Positions 1-6,651 of a DNA stretch of 6,917 nt are shown one piece after another (position 1 is the stretch's first letter; the number at the start of each line of letters is the position of its first letter). The notes under the pieces are model-generated. The model ran no database searches, had not been told where the DNA came from, and saw only the letters and a list, made by a program, of their open reading frames with translations. The stretch is from Clostridia bacterium (GTDB lineage Bacteria; Bacillota; Clostridia; Christensenellales; Borkfalkiaceae). Both the position numbers and the translations under genes were made by a program. The stretch covers positions 1 through 6,917 of the forward strand of contig JAGCLN010000240.1 of NCBI GenBank assembly GCA_017646945.1, given 5' to 3'.

Positions 1-88
1 CTGCAGTTTCGTCACAACTCGATTCGATTGCAAGTATTAACGCGCCCTCTTTTAAGGGCGATGTTTTAATTTTTTCAAAATAATTCAT
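1..88 (-). CDS. tsaD: TsaD, tRNA t6A37 threonylcarbamoyltransferase (N-terminal fragment, runs off the left edge)
   Basis: TsaD is the catalytic subunit that, with TsaB and TsaE, transfers threonylcarbamoyl from threonylcarbamoyl-AMP to A37 of tRNAs that read ANN codons, in the cytoplasm. Only 29 codons lie in the window. The decisive evidence is ILAIESSCDETA at residues 18-29, the hallmark first strand and loop of the ASKHA-fold TsaD/Kae1 family (usually G-I-E-T/S-S-C-D-E-T). The ATG at 88-86 overlaps the prfB stop as TAATG, with no Shine-Dalgarno of its own, so translation is probably coupled to prfB termination. About 17 residues (MNYFEKIKTSPLKEGAL) precede the conserved strand, several more than in typical homologs; no other ATG, GTG or TTG in frame would shorten this. 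A 6-bp hairpin (43-48 with 55-60) lies in the early coding region. Identification is firm; the rest of the protein is not visible. Confidence 0.9.
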   Translation of the reverse strand, partial: MNYFEKIKTSPLKEGALILAIESSCDETA

Positions 89-1185
89 TACGATTTTTTA
101 AGATAATCAACGATAAATAAATCAATATCGCCGTCCATTACCGCAGAAACGTTGCTGTTTTCAGCGCCCGTTCTATGGTCTTTAACTAAAGTGTAAGGGC
201 AGAATACGTACGAACGAATTTGGCTACCCCACTCAATCTTTTTAATCTCGCCCTTGATTTCTTGCGCTTCCGCCATCTTTTCCGCTTCGCGCTTTTCAAC
301 GAGTTTACTCATAAGCATACGCATCGCTTGTTCACGGTTTTGAATTTGCGAACGCTCGTTTTGGCAAGCAACGATAATACCCGTGGGAATATGCGTAATT
401 CTAATTGCAGATTCAGTTTTGTTAACGTGCTGACCGCCTGCGCCGGAAGAACGGAAGGTATCAACCTTGATTTCATCAGGCCTAATTTCAATGCTATCGT
501 CGTTTTCAATTTCAGGCATTACTTCTACCGATGAAAAGGACGTTTGCCTTCTTGCGTTAGCATCAAAAGGTGATATTCTAACAAGCCTATGAACGCCTTT
601 TTCCGCCTTTAAGTAACCGTAGGCGTTAACGCCTTCAATTCTAAACGAAACGGATTTTATACCCGCGCTATCGCCTTCTAAACGGTCGAGTTCAGTAATC
701 TTATAACCATGCTTTTCGCAGTATAAAATATACATACGGTAAAGCATTTCAGTCCAGTCGCACGCTTCGGTACCGCCCGCGCCTGCGTGCAAGGTCATAA
801 GTGCGTTAGAAGAATCGTATTTACCGCGAAGAAGGGCTTGAAGGCGAATCTTTTCAATATCTTCTTCCGCTTCTTTAAGTTCAAGTTCAACTTCAGCCAT
901 AAAACTATCGTCGTTCTCTTCTTCACTTAAAGTAATCATTTCTTCCGCATCGGAAATAGCCTTTTCCGCTCTATCGAAAACTTCTATTTTGTTCCTTATT
1001 GCCTGAGCCTTTTTAGAATATTCCGCCGACTTTTTAAGGTCGGTATAAACTTCTTCCTTTTCAAGTTCGCTTTCTAAAGCGGAAAGTTCAGTTCTTGCAG
1101 TATCGATATCAAGCGAATATCCCGCTTCTTTAAGCGTTGCTTTAAGGTCAGTTATTTTTTGCCAGTATAAATCAGTTCTAATCAT
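88..1185 (-). CDS. prfB: Peptide chain release factor 2 (RF2), single uninterrupted frame
   Basis: RF2 recognises UAA and UGA in the ribosomal A site and triggers hydrolysis of peptidyl-tRNA. The 365 residues match the E. coli length. A helical N-terminal domain (about 1-115, rich in Glu and Lys) is followed by the core; the stop-recognition tripeptide SPF is at 205-207 and the catalytic GGQ at 250-252 (SSGAGGQHVNKTES context). Gln252 is the residue methylated by PrmC in the family. SPF rather than PxT separates it from RF1. The ATG is the only possible start, because an in-frame TAA lies five codons upstream; the Shine-Dalgarno is weak (AAAGAA). There is a 72-base gap after secA with no terminator, so it is probably co-transcribed with secA. 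Oddity: where most bacterial prfB genes have CTT-TGA-C and a programmed +1 frameshift, this gene reads CTT GAT (codons 25-26) straight through. Confidence 0.98.
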   Translation of the reverse strand: MIRTDLYWQKITDLKATLKEAGYSLDIDTARTELSALESELEKEEVYTDLKKSAEYSKKAQAIRNKIEVFDRAEKAISDAEEMITLSEEENDDSFMAEVELELKEAEEDIEKIRLQALLRGKYDSSNALMTLHAGAGGTEACDWTEMLYRMYILYCEKHGYKITELDRLEGDSAGIKSVSFRIEGVNAYGYLKAEKGVHRLVRISPFDANARRQTSFSSVEVMPEIENDDSIEIRPDEIKVDTFRSSGAGGQHVNKTESAIRITHIPTGIIVACQNERSQIQNREQAMRMLMSKLVEKREAEKMAEAQEIKGEIKKIEWGSQIRSYVFCPYTLVKDHRTGAENSNVSAVMDGDIDLFIVDYLKKS

Positions 1186-1257
1186 ATTATCGTTCTTTTA
1201 GTTTTTATTTCGTTAAATTTTAAGTTTAAAGTCAACGTAGGTCGTAAAAATAAACTT

Positions 1258-3945
1258 TTACTTACCGCAACAGTTTTTGTATTTTTTACCGCTACCGCAG
1301 GGGCAAGGATCGTTTCTTCCTACTTTTTCGGCTTTAACTACGGTTCCGGTGGGTCTGTTTTCAGAACTACCGCCACCCTCTTGAAGTTCACTTTTTTGCT
1401 CTCTTCTAACGGGGGTTGTTTTAACTTCGGATTTTAATAAGATAGAAACGGTATCCATTTGTATACTTTCAACCATTTCTTCAAACATATCAAGACCTTC
1501 GCGCTTGTATGCGTTAATGGGGTTTTCGTGCGCGTAACCGCGAAGAGAAATACCCCTTTTCAAAGTATCCATCGCGTCGATATGGTCAATCCACTTGGTA
1601 TCAACGTTCTTTAATAAAACTACTCTTTCAAGTTCTTCAAAGTTGATGCCTTGTTCTTTGTATCTTGCAATTTTTTCTTCGTAGATTTCAATAACCTTTT
1701 TAACGGTTCTATCAAGCAAGGTTTCGTAATCCCACTTTTCAAGGCGTGATTCGGTTATATAGTTAGTGCCTTGCGGAAGAACTCTATCTTCAAGGGCTCT
1801 ATTAAGTTTTTCACCGTCCCACTTAGACGGTTCTTGACCTACGTTTACCGTTCTTGCAATAATGCCTTGAACGATATCGGGAATAAGATTCAAAATCTTT
1901 GCGTGAGTATCGTCACCGCGAAGAACTGCGTTTCTTTCTTCGTAGATAACTTGGCGTTGAGTGTTCATAACGTCGTCATACTCAATGATTTGACGGCGAA
2001 TACCGAAGTTTCTACCTTCAATAGTCCTTTGCGCGTTCTCGATTTGGCGAGCGAGCATTTTGGACTGCATCGGGGTATCCTCTTCTACTTTGAACATATT
2101 GTAAACGGATTTTAACCTTTCACCGCCAAAACGTTCGGCTAAATCGTCTTCAAGTGAAATGTAGAAAAGTGAAGAACCAGGGTCACCTTGACGGCCTGCA
2201 CGACCGCGAAGCTGGTTATCAATACGGCGTGATTCGTGACGCTCTGTACCGATAATTCTAAGACCGCCGAGTTTCATAACTTCTTCTTTTTCGGCATCGG
2301 TGATAAGGGTGAACTTTTCTAAAATCTTGCGGTATTCTTCTCTAACTGATAAAACTTCTTCCGAAACGTTTTGAACGTAAGAAGTTGCAAGTTCGATAAC
2401 GCTTGGTTCTACGCCCTTATTGATAAGTTCTTGCTTTGCAAGATATTCAGGGTTACCACCGAGCAAAATATCCGTACCACGACCAGCCATGTTGGTTGCG
2501 ATAGTAACCGCACCTTTCTTGCCGGCTTGCGCGATGATTTGCGCTTCTTTTTGGTGGTTTTTAGCGTTTAATATGTTGTGTTTTACCCTGTTTTTAATAA
2601 GGTGCTTAGAAATTTCTTCCGACTTTTCAACGGTAACCGTACCAACGAGAACGGGTTGACCCTTTTCGTGAGCGGAAATAATATCTCTAATGATTGCCTT
2701 CATTTTACCGCGTTCGGTAGAATAAATAACGTCCGGCTCGTCCCTTCTTGCAAGGGGGCGGTTGGTTGGAATTTCAAGTACGTCAAGCCCGTAGATAGTT
2801 CTAAATTCTTCTTCTTCGGTTTTTGCAGTACCCGTCATACCCGAGAGTTTTTTGTATAAGCGGAAGTAGTTTTGGAAAGTTATGGTTGCGTGAGTTTTAT
2901 TCTCGTTTCTAATCTTAACGTTTTCCTTTGCTTCGATTGCTTGGTGAAGACCGTCGCTATAACGCCTACCTATCATTAAACGACCGGTAAACTCGTCGAT
3001 AATAATAATTTCGCCTTCTTGAACAAGGTAATCTTTATCGCGCTTAAATACGTGGTGCGCCTTTAACGCTTGTTGAATATGGTGAGTAATATCGGTATTT
3101 TCAATATCCGAGAAAATTTCAACGCCGAAGAATTTTTCCGCCTTGATAGAACCCGATTCGGTAAGTTGAACGGATTTATCCTTAACGTCAAATACGTAGT
3201 CTTCTTCTGCGATAAGAGTTTTTACAAAGCGGTTGGCTTGAAGGTAAAGTTCAGAAGACTTTCCGCCCTTACCCGAAATGATAAGCGGTGTACGCGCTTC
3301 GTCAATCAAGATAGAGTCAACTTCGTCGACAATAGCGAATTCTAAACCCCTTTGAACCATTGCTTTAAGGTTAACTTTAAGGTTATCTCTCAAATAGTCG
3401 AAACCAAACTCGTTGTTAGTACCGTAAGTGATATCGCACGCGTAAGCATCTCTTTTTTGGTCATCGGTAAGGCTGTGAACGTTTACGCCAACGGTCAAGC
3501 CTAAATACTTGTAGACTTTACCCATCCACTCCGCGTCACGCGAAGCAAGGTAATCGTTTACGGTAACGATGTGAACGCCCTTACCCGTCAATGCGTTAAG
3601 GTATGCAGGAAGGGTCGCCATAAGCGTTTTACCTTCACCTGTTTTAAGTTCGGCAACTCTGCCTTCGTGAACGCACACGCCACCCATAATTTGAACTTTG
3701 TAGTGACGCATATTTAAAACTCTGTAACTTGCTTCCCTTACTGTTGCGAAAGCATCGGGCAAGATATCGTCAAGCGTTTCACCCGCTTGCAATCTGCCTT
3801 TCAAGATTTGAGTTTGCGATTTGAGTTCTTCTTCACTCATCGCTTCATACTTAGGCGAAAGTTCCATAACCTTATCAGCAATCTTGCCGATATTTCTAAG
3901 CCCAACCCTTGTATCGTGAGTTAAAATGTATTTGATTAAACCCAT
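1258..3945 (-). CDS. secA: SecA, preprotein translocase motor ATPase
   Basis: SecA is the cytoplasmic and membrane-peripheral ATPase that pushes unfolded preproteins through SecYEG. Motifs are seen in the family order: Walker A in KTGEGKT (101-107), Walker B VDEVD (206-210), the TPLIISG segment leading into the preprotein-crosslinking domain (219-225), SGMTGTAKTEEEEF (368-381), NMAGRGTDI (485-493), the arginine-finger motif QLRGRAGRQGDPGSS (578-592), the helical scaffold WIDHIDAMDTLKRGISLRGY (785-804), and a C-terminal SEC-C zinc site RNDPCPCGSGKKYKNCC with Cys881, 883, 892 and 893. At 895 residues it is longer than Bacillus SecA, partly through a charged insert of roughly 55 residues at about 500-558 between the two NBD2 motifs; length here is variable in the family. 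A flexible Gly/Ser-containing linker (about 845-875) precedes the zinc site. The ATG has an ideal Shine-Dalgarno, AGGAG, 6 bases upstream. It heads the secA-prfB-tsaD unit and has its own promoter. Confidence 0.98.
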   Translation of the reverse strand: MGLIKYILTHDTRVGLRNIGKIADKVMELSPKYEAMSEEELKSQTQILKGRLQAGETLDDILPDAFATVREASYRVLNMRHYKVQIMGGVCVHEGRVAELKTGEGKTLMATLPAYLNALTGKGVHIVTVNDYLASRDAEWMGKVYKYLGLTVGVNVHSLTDDQKRDAYACDITYGTNNEFGFDYLRDNLKVNLKAMVQRGLEFAIVDEVDSILIDEARTPLIISGKGGKSSELYLQANRFVKTLIAEEDYVFDVKDKSVQLTESGSIKAEKFFGVEIFSDIENTDITHHIQQALKAHHVFKRDKDYLVQEGEIIIIDEFTGRLMIGRRYSDGLHQAIEAKENVKIRNENKTHATITFQNYFRLYKKLSGMTGTAKTEEEEFRTIYGLDVLEIPTNRPLARRDEPDVIYSTERGKMKAIIRDIISAHEKGQPVLVGTVTVEKSEEISKHLIKNRVKHNILNAKNHQKEAQIIAQAGKKGAVTIATNMAGRGTDILLGGNPEYLAKQELINKGVEPSVIELATSYVQNVSEEVLSVREEYRKILEKFTLITDAEKEEVMKLGGLRIIGTERHESRRIDNQLRGRAGRQGDPGSSLFYISLEDDLAERFGGERLKSVYNMFKVEEDTPMQSKMLARQIENAQRTIEGRNFGIRRQIIEYDDVMNTQRQVIYEERNAVLRGDDTHAKILNLIPDIVQGIIARTVNVGQEPSKWDGEKLNRALEDRVLPQGTNYITESRLEKWDYETLLDRTVKKVIEIYEEKIARYKEQGINFEELERVVLLKNVDTKWIDHIDAMDTLKRGISLRGYAHENPINAYKREGLDMFEEMVESIQMDTVSILLKSEVKTTPVRREQKSELQEGGGSSENRPTGTVVKAEKVGRNDPCPCGSGKKYKNCCGK

Positions 3946-3978
3946 AGTAATCTCCTGCTTATAATTATATACTTAATT

Positions 3979-4007
3979 ATTTTACTATATTTTAGCCTTT
4001 AAGTAAA
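3979..4007 (-). promoter_or_regulatory. Sigma-A-type promoter of the secA-prfB-tsaD unit
   Basis: On the minus strand there is a -35 box TTTACT (4007-4002), a 17-base spacer, and a -10 box TAAAAT (3984-3979). These are four and five of six matches to TTGACA/TATAAT at the optimal spacing. Transcription would start near 3972, giving a leader of about 27 bases that includes the AGGAG ribosome site at 3956-3952. It lies directly after the comF terminator, as expected for an independent unit. A second TATAAT (3969-3964) has no partner -35 and would leave too short a leader. Confidence 0.6.
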
Positions 4008-4020
4008 CAGTTTTTTATCA

Positions 4021-4051
4021 AAAAAAACACCGTTATTTGTGAAAATAACGG
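4021..4051 (-). terminator. Intrinsic terminator of the LysM-comF unit, possibly bidirectional
   Basis: A perfect 9-bp stem (CCGTTATTT at 4030-4038 with AAATAACGG at 4043-4051) has the four-base loop GTGA. On the minus strand it is followed by a T-rich run (TGTTTTTTT). It begins 4 bases after the comF stop codon. The opposite strand also ends in six Ts after the stem, so it could stop plus-strand transcription too, although no plus-strand gene feeds into it. It separates the comF unit from the secA promoter. Confidence 0.9.
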
Positions 4052-4055
4052 TTTT

Positions 4056-4781
4056 TTAATCTTCTTTTACAAATTTTGACACGCTCGCCAGCGTAAGCAC
4101 CCTAACCTTTTCCGCCCCTGCCTTAATTAAAACTTTACTTACCGTATCGGCGGTTGAACCCGTAGTCAAAACGTCGTCAACGAGTAAAACGGCTTTGTTT
4201 TTAACTAAGTTTTTATCGACTTTGAAGGAATCGCTTAAATTCTTAATTCTTTCGTCCCGGGATAACTTCGCTTGATTTTTAGTATCCTTAACCTTTTGCA
4301 AACAGTCGACTAATTGAACGTTTAAAATTTTAGAAAGTTCTTTCGCTAAGAGTTCGGCTTGGTTATACGAACGCTTTTTCAAGCGTTTCGGGTGCATAGG
4401 AACGAAAGTTATAATATCGCAAGATAAATCTTCTTCTAAGTAAACGTTTGCCATTTCCCCTGCAAAAAACTCGGCGTGGTATTTGGCGTTGTTATACTTA
4501 AAATTTTGAATAACGTAACTTAAAGGATTATCGTAAACGTAAACGGAACGAGCAAGGTCAAAATTAAGGTTTTTATCTTTACAAGAATCGCAATATTGCG
4601 TTTTAAACGCCGTCTTTCTTCCACAATGCTCGCACTTGTTTTCACCGATTTTTTCAACACTTTTTAAACACTCGGCGCAAAAATAACCGCTGAATATTTC
4701 CCTACCGCAACAGTTACAAGTCCACCGCTCGTTAAAGAAAGAATTTTTAATCGCTTTTAAGAAATTTTGAACTTTAATCAC
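4056..4781 (-). CDS. comF: ComF-family phosphoribosyltransferase-like protein (ComFC type)
   Basis: ComF/ComFC proteins are cytoplasmic and have a phosphoribosyltransferase fold; in competent Bacillus, Haemophilus and Helicobacter they are needed for transport or handling of incoming single-stranded DNA. In 241 residues there are two N-terminal zinc ribbons (Cys22/25 with Cys35/38, and Cys50/53 with Cys64/67), the family motif VPMHPKRLKKRSYNQAELLA (127-146), the segment KNQAKLSRDERIKNL (168-182), and the PRPP-binding loop LLVDDVLTTGST (199-210). All metal ligands and the acidic pair Asp202-Asp203 are present, so it looks intact. The start is GTG, preceded by AGGTGG within the end of the LysM gene. 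The overlap with that gene is 8 bases (GTGATTAA), which implies coupled translation. The gene ends just before the terminator. No comFA helicase is beside it, so a competence role is inferred from the family only. Confidence 0.93.
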   Translation of the reverse strand: MIKVQNFLKAIKNSFFNERWTCNCCGREIFSGYFCAECLKSVEKIGENKCEHCGRKTAFKTQYCDSCKDKNLNFDLARSVYVYDNPLSYVIQNFKYNNAKYHAEFFAGEMANVYLEEDLSCDIITFVPMHPKRLKKRSYNQAELLAKELSKILNVQLVDCLQKVKDTKNQAKLSRDERIKNLSDSFKVDKNLVKNKAVLLVDDVLTTGSTADTVSKVLIKAGAEKVRVLTLASVSKFVKED

Positions 4782-5076
4782 TTACCACCTGCATATACGG
4801 ATAGATAACTTCTCCGTTTAACTCAATGAGTTTTTCTTTGGTTATTCCAAGAATTTTTGCCACGTCTTCAACCGTTTCGCTCGCGCCTACGGTATAAACT
4901 TTTTTATAGCGTTTAACGTAAATGCAATCACCCGCTTCAACTTCACAATCGAGTGAATTATCCCGTATCAAAACGTGCTTGCTCGTTGAAAAATTTTTGG
5001 CAATACTATCCAAAGTATCGCCGTTTAAACAATAATAAACGCCTTCGCTAACTATTACAGACCGCAATTTTATCAT
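4774..5076 (-). CDS. Small protein of two LysM-like repeats, upstream of and overlapping comF
   Basis: LysM modules bind N-acetylglucosamine-containing glycans such as peptidoglycan. This protein is almost nothing but two such repeats. The first, YYCLNGDTLDSIAKNFSTS through AGDCIYV, and the second, YTVGASETVEDVAKILGI through YMQVV, each show the aromatic-x-V/L, G-D/E-T, I/V-A-K and N/L-x-G landmarks. No signal peptide or membrane segment is visible, so binding of cell wall outside the cell is doubtful and its role is unknown. The start is uncertain. An ATG at 5076 gives 100 residues beginning MIKLRSVIVS; an in-frame TTG at 5100 would add eight residues. I prefer the ATG because the TTG sits directly against AAAGG with no spacer. 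However, both codons fall inside a near-consensus promoter (see separate entry). The overlap and coupling with comF suggest a shared function. Confidence 0.75.
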   Translation of the reverse strand: MIKLRSVIVSEGVYYCLNGDTLDSIAKNFSTSKHVLIRDNSLDCEVEAGDCIYVKRYKKVYTVGASETVEDVAKILGITKEKLIELNGEVIYPYMQVVSD

Positions 5077-5100
5077 ACTTAATTTATATTCTTTAGTCAA
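5072..5100 (-). promoter_or_regulatory. Near-consensus sigma-A promoter of the LysM-comF unit, overlapping the LysM 5' end
   Basis: On the minus strand TTGACT (5100-5095), a 17-base spacer and TATGAT (5077-5072) give five of six matches in each box at ideal spacing. Just upstream is AT-rich sequence that could act as an UP element. The predicted transcript start is near 5065, downstream of both plausible LysM start codons. Either the promoter is a chance match in AT-rich DNA, or the LysM protein starts later than annotated. Confidence 0.5.
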
Positions 5101-5154
5101 CCTTTATATTCTAATATTTCACCGCTCGTAATAAACTAAACCGAAGAAACTTTT

Positions 5155-5163
5155 AGGGGTGAT
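5155..5163 (+). promoter_or_regulatory. Strong Shine-Dalgarno far from the flippase ATG
   Basis: AGGGGTGAT matches the 16S complement AGGAGGTGAT closely but ends 24 bases before the ATG at 5188, too far for normal use. An in-frame ATT at 5167 is at the right distance. Alternatively a weak stem in the gap (TTAA-A-CG at 5168-5174 with CGTTAA at 5178-5183, one bulged base) could fold out and leave about 8 bases between the site and the ATG. This site therefore bears on the true start of the flippase. Confidence 0.6.
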
Positions 5164-5187
5164 ATTATTAAACGAATCGTTAAGACT

Positions 5188-6651
5188 ATGGTAATCGTTA
5201 CGGTATTTTCTTGCGTTGAGCGCGCGCTCGGCTTTATTTACCGCATTTACCTATCAAGAAATTTAGGCTCGGAAGGGCTTGGGCTTTATCAAGTTGCGCT
5301 ATCGGTAGTTGGGCTTATTATGACGCTAACTTCATCGGGAATTCCTATAACCGTATCGCGCATTATGACTAAACACTCGGCTGAAAATAAAGAAGAACTC
5401 GGCTTTGCTACCGTTACGGGCGGTATGCTACTCAGTTTGGCGCTATCTATCCCCGTGGTAGCGCTTATATTGCTGCTTCCAAACGCCTTTCACTTCTTGT
5501 TTGCGGACGATAGGTGCTTTACTATTTTAAAAATTATGCTACCAGGTATCGTTATAACTTCCGTTTATGCGGTTATTCGCGGTTACTTTTGGGGCAAAAA
5601 AATGTTCTTTACCTATTCGATAATAGAACTTTTAGAAGAATCGGTAATGCTCGCTTTTGGCGTAATCTTAATATCTAACGCGACTGATTCTAAGAACGGA
5701 ATTTACGGCGCGGCAAACGCCGTTTTGCTTTCTTACGCGTTTTCGTTCGTAACCGCCACCCTTTTGTACTTTATTCGCGGTGGAAAAATAAAAAGGCCGA
5801 GCGGTGAACTAAAACCGCTTATATCTTCCGCCACACCTATAACGCTTATGCGTACCGCCACTTCACTTATAAACACGCTAATCGCGATAATCCTACCGCT
5901 ACGGCTCGTTGCAAGCGGTATGAGTGAAAGTTTGGCATTAGCGGGCTATGGCGAACTTTCGGGAATGAGCATTCCGCTTATTTATATTCCGTCAACTATA
6001 ATCGGGTCTATTGCGCTCGTTTTAGTTCCAGAACTATCCGATAACTTCTATCGGCATAGCGACGTAACGCTTAAAAAGAACGTTGAAAGAGCGGTTAAAT
6101 GCTCGGTGTTTATTTCTTGCCTAATTATCCCCGTGTTTTTATCACTCGGCACGGAAGTGGGCGTTATGGTATACGATAACTATAACGCTGGGCTTTACGT
6201 TCAAAGGGCGTGCATCATTATGCTACCTATGAGCATTTCAATGATAACAACGAGTATGCTTAACAGTTTAAATTTAGAGCGTAAAACCCTTAAATACTAC
6301 CTTATAGGCGCATTATTGCTTATTTGCTCTATTTACTTCTTGCCGTCAATCATAGGCGTTTACGCGCTGATTGTGGGGTTATTGTTTAGTTATATTATAA
6401 CTTCCGTTTGCAATTTAAAATTGATAAAGCGGACGTGCAAACGTCCGCCTGAATTTACCTTTTATATAACCGTAAGCACTATGCTAATAATACCGTCGGC
6501 ATTGTTTGGCTACCTACTTAAAGGTATTTTAATAAGGTTTATTCCCCTATCGTTAACGGTGCTTTTAGTATCGGCTTTAACCGTTGTTTTCATCTGTATT
6601 TTGTTCAAGATTTTCAACCTTTTTACGCTTAGGGAAGTTCTCTTTAAATAG
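5188..6651 (+). CDS. SpoVB/MurJ-like lipid-linked precursor flippase (MATE/MOP superfamily)
   Basis: Proteins of this family (SpoVB, MurJ, Wzx relatives) flip lipid-linked sugars, such as peptidoglycan or polysaccharide precursors, across the cytoplasmic membrane. The 487 residues form a chain of about 12-14 hydrophobic segments. The N-terminus carries the family signature: RALGFIYRIYLSRNLGSEGL at 12-31, then GLYQ, and SSGIPITVSRI at 49-59. Mid-protein, IIGSIALVLVPELS is the typical repeat-two counterpart. The length is close to the usual 490-530. SpoVB acts in spore cortex formation in Bacillus, but clostridia carry several paralogs, so the substrate cannot be assigned. The ATG at 5188 is the first standard start, but the Shine-Dalgarno at 5155-5163 fits an ATT at 5167 better. 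That start would add seven residues (a basic MKRIVKT), which suits the short basic N-terminus normal for the family. It is divergent from the LysM-comF unit; I see no convincing plus-strand promoter. The stop is TAG, inside the overlap with the converging gene. Confidence 0.88.
   Translation: MVIVTVFSCVERALGFIYRIYLSRNLGSEGLGLYQVALSVVGLIMTLTSSGIPITVSRIMTKHSAENKEELGFATVTGGMLLSLALSIPVVALILLLPNAFHFLFADDRCFTILKIMLPGIVITSVYAVIRGYFWGKKMFFTYSIIELLEESVMLAFGVILISNATDSKNGIYGAANAVLLSYAFSFVTATLLYFIRGGKIKRPSGELKPLISSATPITLMRTATSLINTLIAIILPLRLVASGMSESLALAGYGELSGMSIPLIYIPSTIIGSIALVLVPELSDNFYRHSDVTLKKNVERAVKCSVFISCLIIPVFLSLGTEVGVMVYDNYNAGLYVQRACIIMLPMSISMITTSMLNSLNLERKTLKYYLIGALLLICSIYFLPSIIGVYALIVGLLFSYIITSVCNLKLIKRTCKRPPEFTFYITVSTMLIIPSALFGYLLKGILIRFIPLSLTVLLVSALTVVFICILFKIFNLFTLREVLFK
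6429..6448. repeat. Perfect 8-bp palindromic hairpin with GCAA loop inside the flippase gene
   Basis: GCGGACGT (6429-6436) and ACGTCCGC (6441-6448) are exact reverse complements around the loop GCAA, a GNRA tetraloop on the plus strand. It is a GC-rich island in AT-rich surroundings. It encodes the basic cytoplasmic-looking loop K-R-T-C-K-R-P-P between two membrane segments. There is no T-run after it on either strand, so it is not an intrinsic terminator. Confidence 0.6.

Noticed and set aside
43..75. Hairpin CGCCCT/AGGGCG followed on the plus strand by T-rich sequence, resembling a plus-strand terminator
   Set aside because: It lies within the tsaD coding start on the minus strand, the T-run is offset by several bases, and no plus-strand gene is supported upstream.
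3..83. Open plus-strand frame ending in TAA, reading like a C-terminal fragment (...SFKGDVLIFSK)
   Set aside because: The minus strand of the same bases encodes the unmistakable TsaD motif ILAIESSCDETA in frame with an ATG overlapping prfB; the plus frame is its shadow.
1198..1257. TTGACT in the secA-prfB gap as a prfB promoter
   Set aside because: No acceptable -10 box occurs 15-19 bases downstream; co-transcription with secA is simpler.
1498..1560. Possible selenocysteine or recoded stop use, given no TGA stops in the window
   Set aside because: Too few genes to judge; tryptophan is TGG, RF2 is intact with SPF and GGQ, and no in-frame TGA interrupts any gene.
5082..5117. AT-rich boxes (TATATT, TAATAT) as a plus-strand promoter for the flippase
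   Set aside because: No matching -35 at proper spacing, and no clear sporulation-sigma pattern; such boxes are expected by chance in this composition.
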